Below the pieces are notes generated by a model, which was not told the DNA's origin, searched no databases, and saw only the letters and a list, made by a program, of their open reading frames with translations. This document shows, in pieces, positions 18,672-27,503 of a DNA stretch of 64,000 nucleotides. The stretch is taken from the NCBI GenBank assembly GCA_041394705.1, contig JAWKHS010000003.1, positions 434,001 through 498,000 of the forward strand, read 5' to 3'. Position 1 is the first letter of the stretch. Every line of letters starts with the position of its first letter. The DNA is from Vicinamibacterales bacterium. Lineage in GTDB: Bacteria; Acidobacteriota; Vicinamibacteria; Vicinamibacterales; UBA2999. The position numbers and the translations under genes were made by a program.

Positions 18672-20816
18672 TCAGAATCCGACGCGGACGCCGCCGTTGA
18701 TCGCCCGCCCGTCGAGCGGCGCCCAGGCATCCACCGTCCAGCGCCCATCGCGGCCGCGGTCCGGGCGCAGCACCGGATCCCAGCGCGTCTGGCGGACGTC
18801 GGTCAGGTTCTCCGCGTTCACGAAGAGCCGCACACGGCCGATGCGCTTCTCCGCGAGCGCGCCGAGGACGACGTAGGCGGCCGACGTGCGCCGGTAGGGA
18901 TTGACCTCGAGGTGCTGTCGGCCGGTGTAGTAGACCTCGAGCCCCACTCGGCCCCAATCCTCGTCCTCCCACATCCCCACGAGGCCGGCGGAGTGACGGG
19001 GCGTGAGCGGCACGTCTTGGCGGCCCGCGTCCGCCTCCTCACGCGAGCGCACGTACGTGTACGTGCCCGTCGCCGCCCACGGGCCATGCCGCAGGGTCGC
19101 GAGCCACTCGGTGCCCGCGTTGGTCGTCGCCCTGTCCCGGTTGACGAGGGCGTATCGCGTGTCCCGCTCGACGACGGCGGGATCGCTGATGCGGGAGCCA
19201 AAGGCGGTGGCCGTCACGGTCAGCGGCCCGAGGCTCCTCGTCACATCGAGGGACACGCTCGTGCCCTGCTCGGCGCGAACGGGCCGTGGCACCTCCAGCC
19301 GGGTGAGGCCCGCCGCTTCGGTCTCCTCCGTGACGGGAGTGGTCGCGAAGAAGCCGCGGCCGACCGACAGGCGGCTCGTCCACGCCCCCACGCGCGTGAC
19401 GGCGGCCACGCGCGGGCTCACGAACGCACGATACTGGCTGTGCCAGTCGACGCGCGCACCGGCCGACACGGAGAGCCACCCCGCGACGTCGACGTCGTCC
19501 TGCCCGAACACGCCCGGGACGTCATAGCGGTAGGCGAACCGGGGCACGTCGATCGGCGTGTAGGCGTCGCGCTCGTACGCGGCACCGGCGACCCACGTGT
19601 GGCGTCCGGCCGTGCCCCGCAGCGCCACCTCGCCGAACACCGTCTGGTGGCGATCGCGCTCGCGCAGCGCCCCGAATCCGTGATCGTGGCGCTGCCAGGC
19701 GGCCGCCCCGCGGGTGGTCAGGACGAATCGCCCATCGACGATGGCCTGCGCCGTTCCGCCCACATCGAACCGGCGCGTGTCGAGTGCCTCCGCGAACGGC
19801 AGGCCGGTGGCGGGCAGGGCCGTCCCAGGCATCGTCCCGCCGTCGCGGTCTTCCATGGTGCCTCCCGCGGTGAGGAACGCCGACCGCCCGTGGCCACCGT
19901 CCCAGAAGAGTCGCGGTCGGACGATTGCGCGCGCGTAGCCGGCCACGTCCGCCCACCCGTCGCCGTCGCGGTCGGTGCGAGTCTGACGATGCCCCCCAGC
20001 GAGCACGGTGAGCCGCCACGCGGGGGCCAGGGGCGTCGCCAGGAACGCCACGCCATCGGTCGCGCCCAGTGTGGACTGGTTCACGAGCAGATCCAGAGCC
20101 CTGGTCTCGCCCGGGCGGCGCGTGAGCAGGTTCACGACGCCGCCCATGGCCCCGGCTCCGTACATCGCCGAAGCCACGCCCTTGATGACCTCCACCTGTC
20201 CGAGGTCCATCGGGGGAATCTGCAACAGGCCGAGGCCGCCGACCTGCTGGCCGAACAGCGGCAGGCCGTCGCTCAGGAATCGGGTATGGCGGCCTTTCAT
20301 CCCCTGCACCCGCACGCTCGCCGCGCCGATGGACGGCGAGGTCGCCTGCACGCGCAGTCCGCCCATCTCGTTGAGCATCATGACGATGTCGCCGGGCGTC
20401 ATGAGCATCTTCTCCTCGATCTCCTCGCGTCCGAGGACCTCGACCCGCGTGGGCTGGTCCTCGACGCGCCGGCCGGTCCTGGTCGAGGCGACCACCACGA
20501 CGGCTTCCTCGACGGCCGGGAGGGGCGGGAGATTGACGACCACGTCCATGGCGCCCTCGGTGACCGTGACGGGCTGTCGGACCTCGGCGAAGCCCGGTTT
20601 CGTGACCACCACCGAGACGGGCCCGGACGCCACGCGAAGCACCGCCCGGCCACGCTCGTCGGTGTCCGCCGTGCCCGCCCCGATCGCGACGGTCGCCTGG
20701 GGCACGGGGACGCCGTCGGATTGCACGACGACCGTGACCACCGACGGCGACTGCGCGAACGCAATCGACGCCGCCAGTCCGCAGAGCCCGACCAACAGGA
20801 CGAGACGCTGACACAT
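18672..20816 (-). CDS. TonB-dependent outer-membrane receptor
   Basis: The 714-residue protein has a signal peptide (MCQRLVLLVGLCGLAASIAFAQ) and a carboxypeptidase-regulatory-like beta domain (about residues 25-95). A plug domain (about 105-230) has VEVLGREEIEEKMLMTPGD and IEVIKGVASAMYGAGAMGGV-type sequence, and a beta-barrel ends in the typical terminal aromatic residue (GGVRVGF). The ATG at 20816 is favoured because GGAGG lies seven bases upstream. It would import a siderophore-like, metal-containing or other large ligand with TonB energy. A small Cys-rich protein gene precedes it on the same strand. Confidence 0.92.
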   Translation of the reverse strand: MCQRLVLLVGLCGLAASIAFAQSPSVVTVVVQSDGVPVPQATVAIGAGTADTDERGRAVLRVASGPVSVVVTKPGFAEVRQPVTVTEGAMDVVVNLPPLPAVEEAVVVVASTRTGRRVEDQPTRVEVLGREEIEEKMLMTPGDIVMMLNEMGGLRVQATSPSIGAASVRVQGMKGRHTRFLSDGLPLFGQQVGGLGLLQIPPMDLGQVEVIKGVASAMYGAGAMGGVVNLLTRRPGETRALDLLVNQSTLGATDGVAFLATPLAPAWRLTVLAGGHRQTRTDRDGDGWADVAGYARAIVRPRLFWDGGHGRSAFLTAGGTMEDRDGGTMPGTALPATGLPFAEALDTRRFDVGGTAQAIVDGRFVLTTRGAAAWQRHDHGFGALRERDRHQTVFGEVALRGTAGRHTWVAGAAYERDAYTPIDVPRFAYRYDVPGVFGQDDVDVAGWLSVSAGARVDWHSQYRAFVSPRVAAVTRVGAWTSRLSVGRGFFATTPVTEETEAAGLTRLEVPRPVRAEQGTSVSLDVTRSLGPLTVTATAFGSRISDPAVVERDTRYALVNRDRATTNAGTEWLATLRHGPWAATGTYTYVRSREEADAGRQDVPLTPRHSAGLVGMWEDEDWGRVGLEVYYTGRQHLEVNPYRRTSAAYVVLGALAEKRIGRVRLFVNAENLTDVRQTRWDPVLRPDRGRDGRWTVDAWAPLDGRAINGGVRVGF

Positions 20817-20881
20817 GAGCATGCCTCCACCGACGCGCCCGCCTCGCGGCGCGCTCGACTCCCAGGTTGGCGAGAAGACGT

Positions 20882-21157
20882 CTACGCCGGTCTCGGAGGA
20901 CGGTCGATGGGCGGCGAAGGAGGCGAGAGGAGCGTGACCGGCGCCGCGGTCACTCGTGCAACCGCCGATGGAGCCGGACGAGGGGCGACGACGACCGGCA
21001 TGTGGTGCCAGCCTTGGCAGAACGCGCAAGGCGCGGATGCCTGCGTCCCGCCGGCGTGGACGGGCGCCTCATCCGTGCAGCCATCGGGGCAGGCGACGCG
21101 GTCGGCCACCGCCAAGACCATGAGCAGACACGCCAGCAGCGCCGCGACGGACCGCAC
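20882..21157 (-). CDS. Small secreted Cys/His-rich protein upstream of a TonB receptor
   Basis: The 91-residue protein starts with a signal-like helix (SVAALLACLLMVLAVADRVA), followed by CPDGCTDE, then CAFCQGWHHMPVV and a Pro-rich tail. Paired cysteines and histidines suggest metal binding. The GTG at 21157 is taken as start. It lies 65 bp upstream of the TonB receptor on the same strand, so both may serve the same metal, possibly copper. No exact family is recognised; it resembles small DUF2946-like proteins. Confidence 0.6.
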   Translation of the reverse strand: MRSVAALLACLLMVLAVADRVACPDGCTDEAPVHAGGTQASAPCAFCQGWHHMPVVVAPRPAPSAVARVTAAPVTLLSPPSPPIDRPPRPA

Positions 21158-21267
21158 GCCGCCCAGTATACGGCTCGACGCGTTGAGGCGTCTGCGGCTG
21201 CACGCCCTGCTTGAGGCGAATCCGAGGGCGCGTCCTCGCAAGCCCGGCAGCCGTAGAATGCCGGGAG

Positions 21268-21720
21268 ATGTGCCTTCGACGCTTCCTGATGCTTCTGGCT
21301 GTGATGACGGCATCGTCGTGGGAGCGGCGTCGGGCCAGACGGTCCCTGAAGAATTCGCGCGGCTCCAGCGTGTGTGGACTGCCGCCCACTTCGCGGGCGA
21401 CGCGGACGTCCTGGATCGACTGTGGGCTGACGGTTTCGAGGTGGCGGTCCCCGACATGTCCCCATGACGAAGGCGGAGGCTCCTGCCTTCGCCCGCACCG
21501 GCCGCATGCGGTTCGCGCGCTACGAGACGTCGCAAATCAAGGCCCGCATCTACGGTGAGACCGCCGTGATCACCGGACGGCTCCAGCGCACCCGCAAGAT
21601 CAACGAGGCGACGCGCGACGAGGACTGGCGGTTCACGGAGGTGTACGCCCGCCAAGGTGACGAGTGGCGAGTGGTGTCGTGTGGCGCCGCAACCTCGGCA
21701 CTGACACCTGATGGCACGGT
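21268..21720 (+). pseudogene. NTF2-like (DUF4440/SnoaL-type) protein, frameshifted
   Basis: An ATG at 21268 after GGGAG starts a short hydrophobic leader. A second frame reads VPEEFARLQRVWTAAHFAGD and DRLWADGFEVAVPD, and a third reads FARTGRMRFARYETSQIKAR, YGETAVITGRLQRTRK and EVYARQGDEWRVVS. Together these make one NTF2-like fold of the DUF4440 type, broken by frame changes near 21310 and 21465. The stop expected after VVS is also missing. Confidence 0.6.
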
Positions 21721-22084
21721 ACGGCCGCGTAGCGACGCGTCGATCCGCGCCAAAGGCTCAGAACACGCGTGCGGAGGGGGTGGCGGTCCTGGGTGCGCCG
21801 GCCAGTTCGTACGCAGCGCGGAGCCATCCGATGACGTGGCGGTCGATCTGATCGGGACGGTCTGTGCGCCTCGACGTGCCATCGGTGCGTCGAGGTCTGA
21901 TCGCGCCTGGTAATCCTGGCATCTCGGATGTTGCTGGCGGACTTCACGGTCACGATGGGCCACGACCAAAGCACGACAACGCCGGCGAAGGTCGCTCGAC
22001 GCCGAGATGAATCGACGTCTTCTCGGGTTCCTCCGGCACCGGACCGAATGGCCGGTTGATGTGGATGCCCGGGTGAGGTTGGGT

Positions 22085-22330
22085 CGTCAAGTCCCAGGTG
22101 CTTGGTCCGCATCGACGGCCCGTCGAGCGTGCGCAGGCGTCCCCGTTCGAGAACACGGTCCAGAATGGCCTGAGCGACGTTGACGTGGTGGAGCACGTGG
22201 CCCCAGGCCGCCAGCGCCTTGTTCGTGGTGAAGACCATCGCGCGCTTCTTCCGGTGGCGGTCGTTGACGACGTGGAAAAGCATTGGCGGCGTCCGTGCCG
22301 TACGTAAGGTAGCCCACTTCGTCGACTTAT
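22085..22330 (-). pseudogene. IS21-family IstB fragment
   Basis: Two frames together read VGYLTYGTDAANA, then LFHVVNDRHRKKRAMVFTTN, KALAAWGHVLHHVNVAQAIL and DRVLERGR. These correspond to the C-terminal part of IstB, the ATPase helper of IS21-like elements. A frame change lies near 22275. No istA lies directly upstream; an istA fragment is found separately at 24560-25209. Confidence 0.65.
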
Positions 22331-22482
22331 GTGCAGTTGCACATTATCGATTTGGCATCGACTTGGTGCGTGTCCTCGGGACCCGTTCAAGGTGACTATC
22401 GGCGCTGTGAACCTTGGCGGTTGCAACGGCGTTGGCCTGCGTGCTGAGGCCGACGTGGTACCTTGTCCCGTTCCAACCAGGG

Positions 22483-23313
22483 TTACGCGCCTTGCTCGAG
22501 GTCGAGTGCTGACACCGAGCGGTCGCGGGCGAATGCTCCCGGCGTCATCCCCGCGAACTCGCGGAAGTCGCCGATGAAATGCGACTGGTCGTAGTATCCG
22601 CAGGCCTGGGCCACGCCGGTCAGTAACCCATGCCGGCTGCGGCGGATGGCGGAGCACGCGCGGAGGAACCGTGCGAGACGCGCCACCTGTTTGGGCGGCA
22701 TCCCCAGATCGCGGTTGCAGAGGCGTTCGAGGTGGCGCTCGGTGATGCCCAGACGACCCGCCAGCTCCTTCGGCCGGATGGCGCCGCCGGTGGTCCACAT
22801 GGCGCGGGTGACGTGCTCCGCCAGCTCGGACGCGGCCTCGAAGCGCTCGAGGAGGAAGTCCTGCACGAGCGTCGAGCCTCGGGAGGCGTCGGACGCCTCG
22901 GCCAGCCGTGCCTCGAGGGTCGATGCCGCACGCCCCCAGATCTCGCCCGCCGGCACCTCTCTATCCGCCAGCTCCGACAGCGGCAGGTCGAGGAAGTGCC
23001 GCGCCCCCCAGGGCTGGAAGCGGACCGCGACGAAGCCGCTCGGGCCCGCCGGGGTGATCTCGATGAAGCGCCGGCCTTGCAGCAAGGCAAAGCTCGTCGG
23101 CTGACGCGTCGCCGGCCCATCGCCCAGCTGCATGCTGAACGGCGTGCGGTAGTGGAAGATGAGCTCCACGACGCCGTCGGGCATGACGCGTTCCGGCGCA
23201 ACCGCCGTCGGCGCCGCGTTCCAATCGAATGACCAGATCACGCGGACGTAGGGCGCCAGGGCCCGGTGCACGGGATGTTCCGCGTACTGCATCGACGACA
23301 TCGTATAGCGCAC
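22483..23313 (-). CDS. AraC-family regulator with DUF6597-type sensor domain
   Basis: The 276-residue protein has an N-terminal cupin-like sensor domain (VMPDGVVELIFHY and FVAVRFQPWGARHFL). The C-terminal AraC HTH pair (about residues 170-265) includes ERHLERLCNRDLGMPPKQVAR and GYYDQSHFIGDFREFAGMTP. The ligand is unknown. It is divergent from the secreted lipocalin-like gene at 23386, with about 70 bp between them, so it may regulate that gene. In-frame ATGs at 23298 and 23292 are alternative starts. Confidence 0.9.
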   Translation of the reverse strand: MRYTMSSMQYAEHPVHRALAPYVRVIWSFDWNAAPTAVAPERVMPDGVVELIFHYRTPFSMQLGDGPATRQPTSFALLQGRRFIEITPAGPSGFVAVRFQPWGARHFLDLPLSELADREVPAGEIWGRAASTLEARLAEASDASRGSTLVQDFLLERFEAASELAEHVTRAMWTTGGAIRPKELAGRLGITERHLERLCNRDLGMPPKQVARLARFLRACSAIRRSRHGLLTGVAQACGYYDQSHFIGDFREFAGMTPGAFARDRSVSALDLEQGA

Positions 23314-23385
23314 GACCTGAGCCCACGGGCCCGCGAGGTCGGATTTTTCCTAGCGCATTGGCCAGCGCTGCGGAATGATCCGCAT

Positions 23386-23940
23386 ATGCCTCGATTCCAC
23401 CGCGGCGCGCGCCTGACAGCGTGCGCTCTCGCCTTGCTGGGCTACGCGACGACCCCCTCGGCGCAGCCTGCCAAGCCCGACGACCCGTTTCAGGTGCTCC
23501 GGCCGTTCGTCGGCGAATGGGACGGCGCCGAGCAGGGCCAGCCCGGCCAGGGCCGGGGCGAGCGGGTCTACGAGTTCGTGCTCGGCGGCCGCTACCTCCA
23601 CGCCCGCAACGTCTCGCGGTTCCCGCCTCAGTCGGCCAACCCGAAGGGCGAGATCCACGAGGACTGGAAGTTCTTCAGCTACGACCGATCGGCCAGAGCG
23701 CTCGCCCTGCGTGAGTTCCACGTCGAGGGGTTCGTCAACTACTACCTGCTCGACACGGCGCAGTCGACGCCGCGCCGTCTGGTCTTCGAGTCGCGGCAGC
23801 TCGAGAACTTCGACGGTCGGGCCCGCTACACCATCACGATTGAGGGCCCGGACGCGTTCAGTGAGATCTTTGAGGTCGGCCCCGACGGGCGACACCTGGA
23901 TGTGCTCGTCAACAACCGCTGGACTCGCCGGAGGCGGTGA
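23386..23940 (+). CDS. Secreted lipocalin-like (DUF1579-type) protein
   Basis: The 184-residue protein has a signal peptide (LTACALALLGYATTPSAQ) and a beta-barrel-like domain starting FQVLRPFVGEWDGAEQ. It continues with RGERVYEFVLGGRYLHARN, DWKFFSYDRSARALALREFH and ARYTITIEGPDAFSEIFEV. The G-x-W-x-G start and overall layout resemble DUF1579 and related lipocalin-like families, whose ligands are mostly unknown. Divergent transcription from the AraC regulator suggests regulation by it. Confidence 0.75.
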   Translation: MPRFHRGARLTACALALLGYATTPSAQPAKPDDPFQVLRPFVGEWDGAEQGQPGQGRGERVYEFVLGGRYLHARNVSRFPPQSANPKGEIHEDWKFFSYDRSARALALREFHVEGFVNYYLLDTAQSTPRRLVFESRQLENFDGRARYTITIEGPDAFSEIFEVGPDGRHLDVLVNNRWTRRRR

Positions 23941-23999
23941 CCGTGACGGAGGCATGAGGCACGAGCACCCGCACTCCACGCAAGGTCCGCCTCCAGCTG

Positions 24000-24187
24000 T
24001 CGCATTGTGCGGATCGCCGGGTCGCGTGCAGGTCTGTCATCGAGCGATGGCCGACATGACAGGGTTGTCTAAGAGCGCCGTTCAGGTAGCGATACGGCCG
24101 CTCAATCGGCGCCGGTTGATACGCGCGTCCCGCGTGTCGTCGACGGTGGTGCCGGAGTACACCGTGTTGCGTCCCTGGACGCGCTGA
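24000..24187 (+). pseudogene. Winged-helix DNA-binding protein fragment
   Basis: The frame reads MADMTGLSKSAVQVAIRPLN, then RRRLIRASR and VPEYTVLRPW to a TGA stop at 24185-24187. This is a MarR/GntR-like helix-turn-helix and wing. The usual first helix is not readable in frame, so the 5' part is damaged or missing. Confidence 0.45.
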
Positions 24188-24299
24188 CGGCCGGTTGAGT
24201 CTTCATGACGGACGCACCTGGAGGCGCACGGCCAACATCGGTCCCGGAAACGCCGCAGCGTAGACTCGGAGGTTAGCCCTTGCCGCGGCGTCCTGCGCG

Positions 24300-24425
24300 C
24301 GCCGAGACGACACTTCAACCTCATACAGCAACGCGGCCCTCGTGACGACGGACATGCAGACGTCGTCGACCGGGACCGACTGAAGCCGTTCAGCACCAGT
24401 GGGTGCGAGCGCTTCATGATGCAGG
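24300..24425 (-). pseudogene. VapC fragment
   Basis: A stretch reading CIMKRSHPLVLNGF, followed in another frame by sequence equivalent to SVPVDDVCMS and ALLYEVE, matches the N-terminal region of the VapC at 41755-42177. It is fused on its upstream side to IS21-derived sequence. No antitoxin is left. Confidence 0.55.
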
Positions 24426-24559
24426 CGACGACGACGCGTGGGAAGAGCGAGTGGAGACCTTCGTCACCGATGCGCTGGACAGCGTTGAGGTCGACGAAGA
24501 ACAGCGACTCGTCCGTGTCGACATCGATGGCTTTGAGCACACGTTCGGGGTTCGATGAA

Positions 24560-25209
24560 CTGCGGGACGACGCGCCCGCGATCCTTGCGGGGCGTCCGGT
24601 CGACCGCCGTCTTCATGTTGTCGTAGATGCCGCGCCCGGCGACGCCGCCCAGGCCGGTCAGGCACAGCGTGTGGGCGAAGAGCATCTCGTGGCCCTGACT
24701 GTGATACCCACCAGCCAGAAGGCCCGGGACGCGCCCGGCTGCATGTGCGCCAGCTGCACCTTGCGCCAGACGCCGCCGAGGACGAGCCCTTGCTCGCTCC
24801 AATCGAAATGAAACGCCTCGCCCCAGGCACTGCTGAGCGGCCCATACGCCGCCCGCGCGGCCACCGCGCCCTGGTCCGCGCGCCACGCTCGGATAAACTC
24901 GGTCACGCGGGCATAGCTGCCCGGAAAGCCCTGCTCGCGGAGCTGCGCGAGGAGCCTCCGCGCCGTCCGGCGCTCGCGCCGCGGCCGCCGGGCATCGGCC
25001 GCCAGTGCGTCGCGCAGCTGGGCCTCATAGGGGCCAATCTTCTTCGGCCCAGCCACTCTCCGGTAGGTCATCTCGCTGCGGACTGGTCCCCACAGCCAGG
25101 TCTTGATCGTGTTCCTCGACAGGCTCGTCCGGCGCGCGATCTCGCTGATCGTCAGGCTGTCCCGAACCCGCAGTCTGCGGACCTTCGCATACATCGCTAT
25201 GGTGTGCAC
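24560..25209 (-). pseudogene. IS21-family IstA transposase, truncated and frameshifted
   Basis: From 25209 the frame encodes the IstA N-terminus: LTISEIARRTSLSRNTIKTW as HTH, an Arg-rich linker, and the first catalytic block GEAFHFDWSEQGLVLGG. After a frame change near 24700 it continues GHEMLFAHTLCLTGLGGV and RGIYDNMKTAVDRTPRK. The rest of the DDE domain is lost. Confidence 0.75.
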
Positions 25210-25255
25210 CTCATCATCCCTACAAGGCCTCGCCCTGGTCGGGAGGGTCGGAACA

Positions 25256-25314
25256 CCCTGGTCAATCTTCAGCGGGCAGACCCGCGATTTCCTGGTCAGT
25301 TTTCAACGAGCGTC
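25256..25314 (-). repeat. IS21 left-end terminal repeats
   Basis: CCTGGTCAATCTTCAGCG (from 25257) and CCTGGTCAGTTTTCAACG (25291-25308) are near-identical direct repeats just outside istA, typical of the multiple terminal repeats of IS21 elements. The TonB receptor fragment starts directly after them, so the element end lies close to 25314. Confidence 0.55.
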
Positions 25315-25992
25315 AACACCGGCACCTTCGGCGGCGTGTCGTTCATGGCGCAGGCCGCGCGCGGATTCCGCGATCCGGTGCTGTCGGACCGTTACTTCCG
25401 CGGTCCGTCCGGACGCGGATTCAAAACGGCAATCGGGACCTCGACCCGAGACAGCCTCCAGCTGGACAGTGTGCTCTACACCGCGCACGGCCTGCGCACC
25501 GCTGTGTTCGGCTATCGCTGCCGCCTCTCCGACCTCGTCGAGCACTATCGGTCCACGCCAGGCGACTTCCGCTTCCGGAACCGCCGGCGTGCCGAGATGA
25601 GTGGCGTGGAAGCGGAGGCCAAGGCCGACTTGCCCGGACGAATCACCGTCGACGCTGCCATCCAGCTGGACAGCGGACGCGCGCTCGACCTTGGTGAGCC
25701 ACCTCGACGGGATCCCCCCGCTGTCAACCGGCCGACAGGCGCCGGCGCCGGAGGGCTCGCCCAGGCCCGCCTGGCGCACGACGCCGACGATGAACGCCCG
25801 GGTCCAACCGAACGCCTCGTTCCCGGCTACACCCTCGCGGACCTTGGCGCGGGCGTTACCGTGCGCCGCCGGCTGGAGCTGCGCGGTCTTCTGTGCTACG
25901 CCTTCGACCAGGAGTACTACGCCAGCCAGGACACCCGCGCCGTCTTCGCGCCAGGCCGCGCGGCCTCTATCACGGTCGTCGTGCGGTTCTGA
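25315..25992 (+). pseudogene. TonB-dependent receptor, C-terminal fragment
   Basis: The frames contain barrel features: GFRDPVLSDRYFRGPSGRGF, TAVFGYRCRLSDLVEHYRST, NRRRAEMSGVEAEAKADLPG, GYTLADLGAGVTVRRRLELR, AFDQEYYASQDTRAVFAPGR and a terminal VVVRF. The 5' two thirds are missing, replaced by the end of an IS21 remnant. Small frame slips occur near 25440 and 25690. The stop at 25992 overlaps the convergent doxX gene by 23 bases. Confidence 0.75.
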
Positions 25993-26518
25993 CGGGGCCT
26001 CCCGTCCGGGCCCGAGGTGCCCCGTCGAACAGGCGATCGATCGCCCACGCCCCGCCGCCTTGCGCAGCGACCGTCAGCGCCATGGCGACAGCCAGGAGGT
26101 GGTACTCGAAGCCTTCCACGCCCGCCGGCTGCGATCCGAACCAGTTCATGAAGAACCCGTTGGCCACGTGCGTGGAGGCAGCCACGGCCATGAAACCGGC
26201 CATCGCCAGGCCGGCCGCGCGCGAGGCGATGCCCAGGATTAGCGCGACCGGCGCCATCACTTCGAGCACGATGGCCACCGCGGCGAGCGGCGCTGGGAAT
26301 CCGAGCGCGCCGGTCATCCAGGCCAGCGTCGCGCTGAAGCCGAAGCCGCCGAACCAGCCGATCAGGTGCTGAGCGCCATGGGGAAGCAGAACCGCACCTA
26401 GGGTGACGCGGAGCACGGCCTGGCCGAGGTCGGCTGCTGCCGGATCGAGCCTGGCGAAGGTGCCGCGCCAACGAGTGGTGGGCAGTTGCGCGGTGGGGAG
26501 CGGAGCGGTGGCAATCAT
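25970..26518 (-). CDS. DoxX-family membrane protein
   Basis: The 182-residue protein has four membrane helices and the DoxX pattern: LGQAVLRVTLGAVLLPHGAQ, LGFPAPLAAVAIVLEVMAPV and NGFFMNWFGSQPAGVEGFEY. The ATG at 26518 follows AAGGAGA at a good distance. It lies downstream of marR on the same strand, with an operator-like sequence at 26536-26557 in between. Family members are linked to thiol and oxidative stress or sulfur metabolism; the exact role is unknown. Confidence 0.9.
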   Translation of the reverse strand: MIATAPLPTAQLPTTRWRGTFARLDPAAADLGQAVLRVTLGAVLLPHGAQHLIGWFGGFGFSATLAWMTGALGFPAPLAAVAIVLEVMAPVALILGIASRAAGLAMAGFMAVAASTHVANGFFMNWFGSQPAGVEGFEYHLLAVAMALTVAAQGGGAWAIDRLFDGAPRARTGGPVRTARRP

Positions 26519-26535
26519 CGACGGTCTCCTTGTGT

Positions 26536-26557
26536 ATGACTGGTAAATGAATGACAT
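26536..26557. promoter_or_regulatory. MarR operator-like site before doxX
   Basis: ATGACTGGTAAATGAATG repeats the ATGACTGGT half found in the palindrome before marR (27086-27097), followed by a second inverted ATGACAT copy. It sits about 20-40 bp before the doxX start. Binding by the adjacent MarR protein is inferred. Confidence 0.5.
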
Positions 26558-26578
26558 GACATGTAATGAGCGAATTTT

Positions 26579-27061
26579 TTAGGGCCGAGCTCGGCGAATG
26601 GCCGCAAGCAGCCCGATGAGGGACGCGACCCGCTTGTCGCCGAGTGGCTGGACCAGTTCGGTGTCCGCACGATCCACTGCGGCGTCGAGCCGCGCGAGGA
26701 GCTGGAGCCCGGACGCTGAGATCGTGCACTCGAGCAGCCTGCGGTCCGACGATGCCCGCGCCCGTTCCACAAGGCCCTTCGCCACCAGGCGCTCGATGAG
26801 CCGGCTCACGCCGGGTGCTTCCTCGATCAGGCGGTCCTGGATCTCGAGCGCGCTCAGCGGCGTCCCTTGAGCGCCGCGCAGAATGCGCAAGACGTTGTAC
26901 TGCTGCAGCGTGATGTCTTCCTGCTGGACCACCTTCGTCAGGTGGCGACGGACCACGTCAGCCGTGCGGAGCAGGGCGACGGTGGCTTCCTGGGCCGGCG
27001 AGACGAACGGCCGCGTCTGCCTGATCTCCTGGCGGACGCCGCCCGGGCGGGTGCGTGGCAT
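26579..27061 (-). CDS. MarR-family transcriptional regulator
   Basis: The 160-residue protein has the MarR layout: ITLQQYNVLRILRGAQGTPL, the HTH ALEIQDRLIEEAPGVSRLIE, and the wing LVAKGLVERARASSDRRLLE. The ATG at 27061 is preferred over one at 27097 because the latter would lie inside the operator palindrome. It is co-oriented with doxX and likely represses itself and doxX in response to a phenolic or oxidant signal, as is usual for this family. Confidence 0.92.
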   Translation of the reverse strand: MPRTRPGGVRQEIRQTRPFVSPAQEATVALLRTADVVRRHLTKVVQQEDITLQQYNVLRILRGAQGTPLSALEIQDRLIEEAPGVSRLIERLVAKGLVERARASSDRRLLECTISASGLQLLARLDAAVDRADTELVQPLGDKRVASLIGLLAAIRRARP

Positions 27062-27085
27062 CACGATTAGGATACACGACATTTG

Positions 27086-27097
27086 ATGACTGGTCAT
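27086..27097. promoter_or_regulatory. MarR operator palindrome ATGAC-TG-GTCAT
   Basis: ATGACTGGTCAT is a perfect inverted repeat (ATGAC/GTCAT), extended imperfectly to about 23 bp by AATGA-like flanks. It lies 25-36 bp upstream of the marR start. The left half recurs before doxX. Confidence 0.6.
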
Positions 27098-27209
27098 TCA
27101 TTTCGTGTCGCCCGGCGCGCCAAGGCCATGGGCACCCGCTATCGCGCGGGTTCGAGGGTACGGACGTCGGCCGCGCGGGAAGCGCTGGACCTGGCCTCGT
27201 GACCCGCGG

Positions 27210-27440
27210 GCACGCGGATGCGGTCCGCCGTCGAGGCGTTCGCCGCGGAGCCGGCCCACGGACCCACGCTGGCGCACGGCGCCGCCAAGCGGCTGTTCCA
27301 CCAGTCCACACCGGAGGGCCTGGAGTCGCAGATGGAGCTCGAACGCAGGCGTCGGCGCGCCCAGTCACACCGGGGACCTCAGGAACGGCGTGGCCGCGTT
27401 CGTGTCCAAGACGCCGGAACGCTTCGACGGCCGATTAACC
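27210..27440 (+). pseudogene. Crotonase (enoyl-CoA hydratase/isomerase) C-terminal fragment
   Basis: One frame reads FAAEPAHGPTLAHGAAKRLF and then HQSTPEGLESQMELER. The next frame continues SHTGDLRNGVAAFVSKTPER. This is the usual last helix pair of crotonase-family proteins (A-x-G-P-x-x-A-x-G-x-x-K, then T-x-D-x-x-E-G-V-x-A-F). A frame change lies near 27350 and the catalytic core is missing. Confidence 0.5.
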
Positions 27441-27503
27441 GCCTCGCCCCTAGTCGGTTGACCACGTCGCCGCCGTCGCGGTCCCGCACGCGTGCGTCCG
27501 CGC

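Noticed and set aside
18912..21467. Very long plus-strand open frame opposite the TonB receptor
   Set aside because: It mirrors the third codon positions of the GC-rich receptor gene, has no domain or ribosome site, and is Arg/His/Pro-rich. Only its last 150 bases carry real sequence, from the NTF2-like gene.
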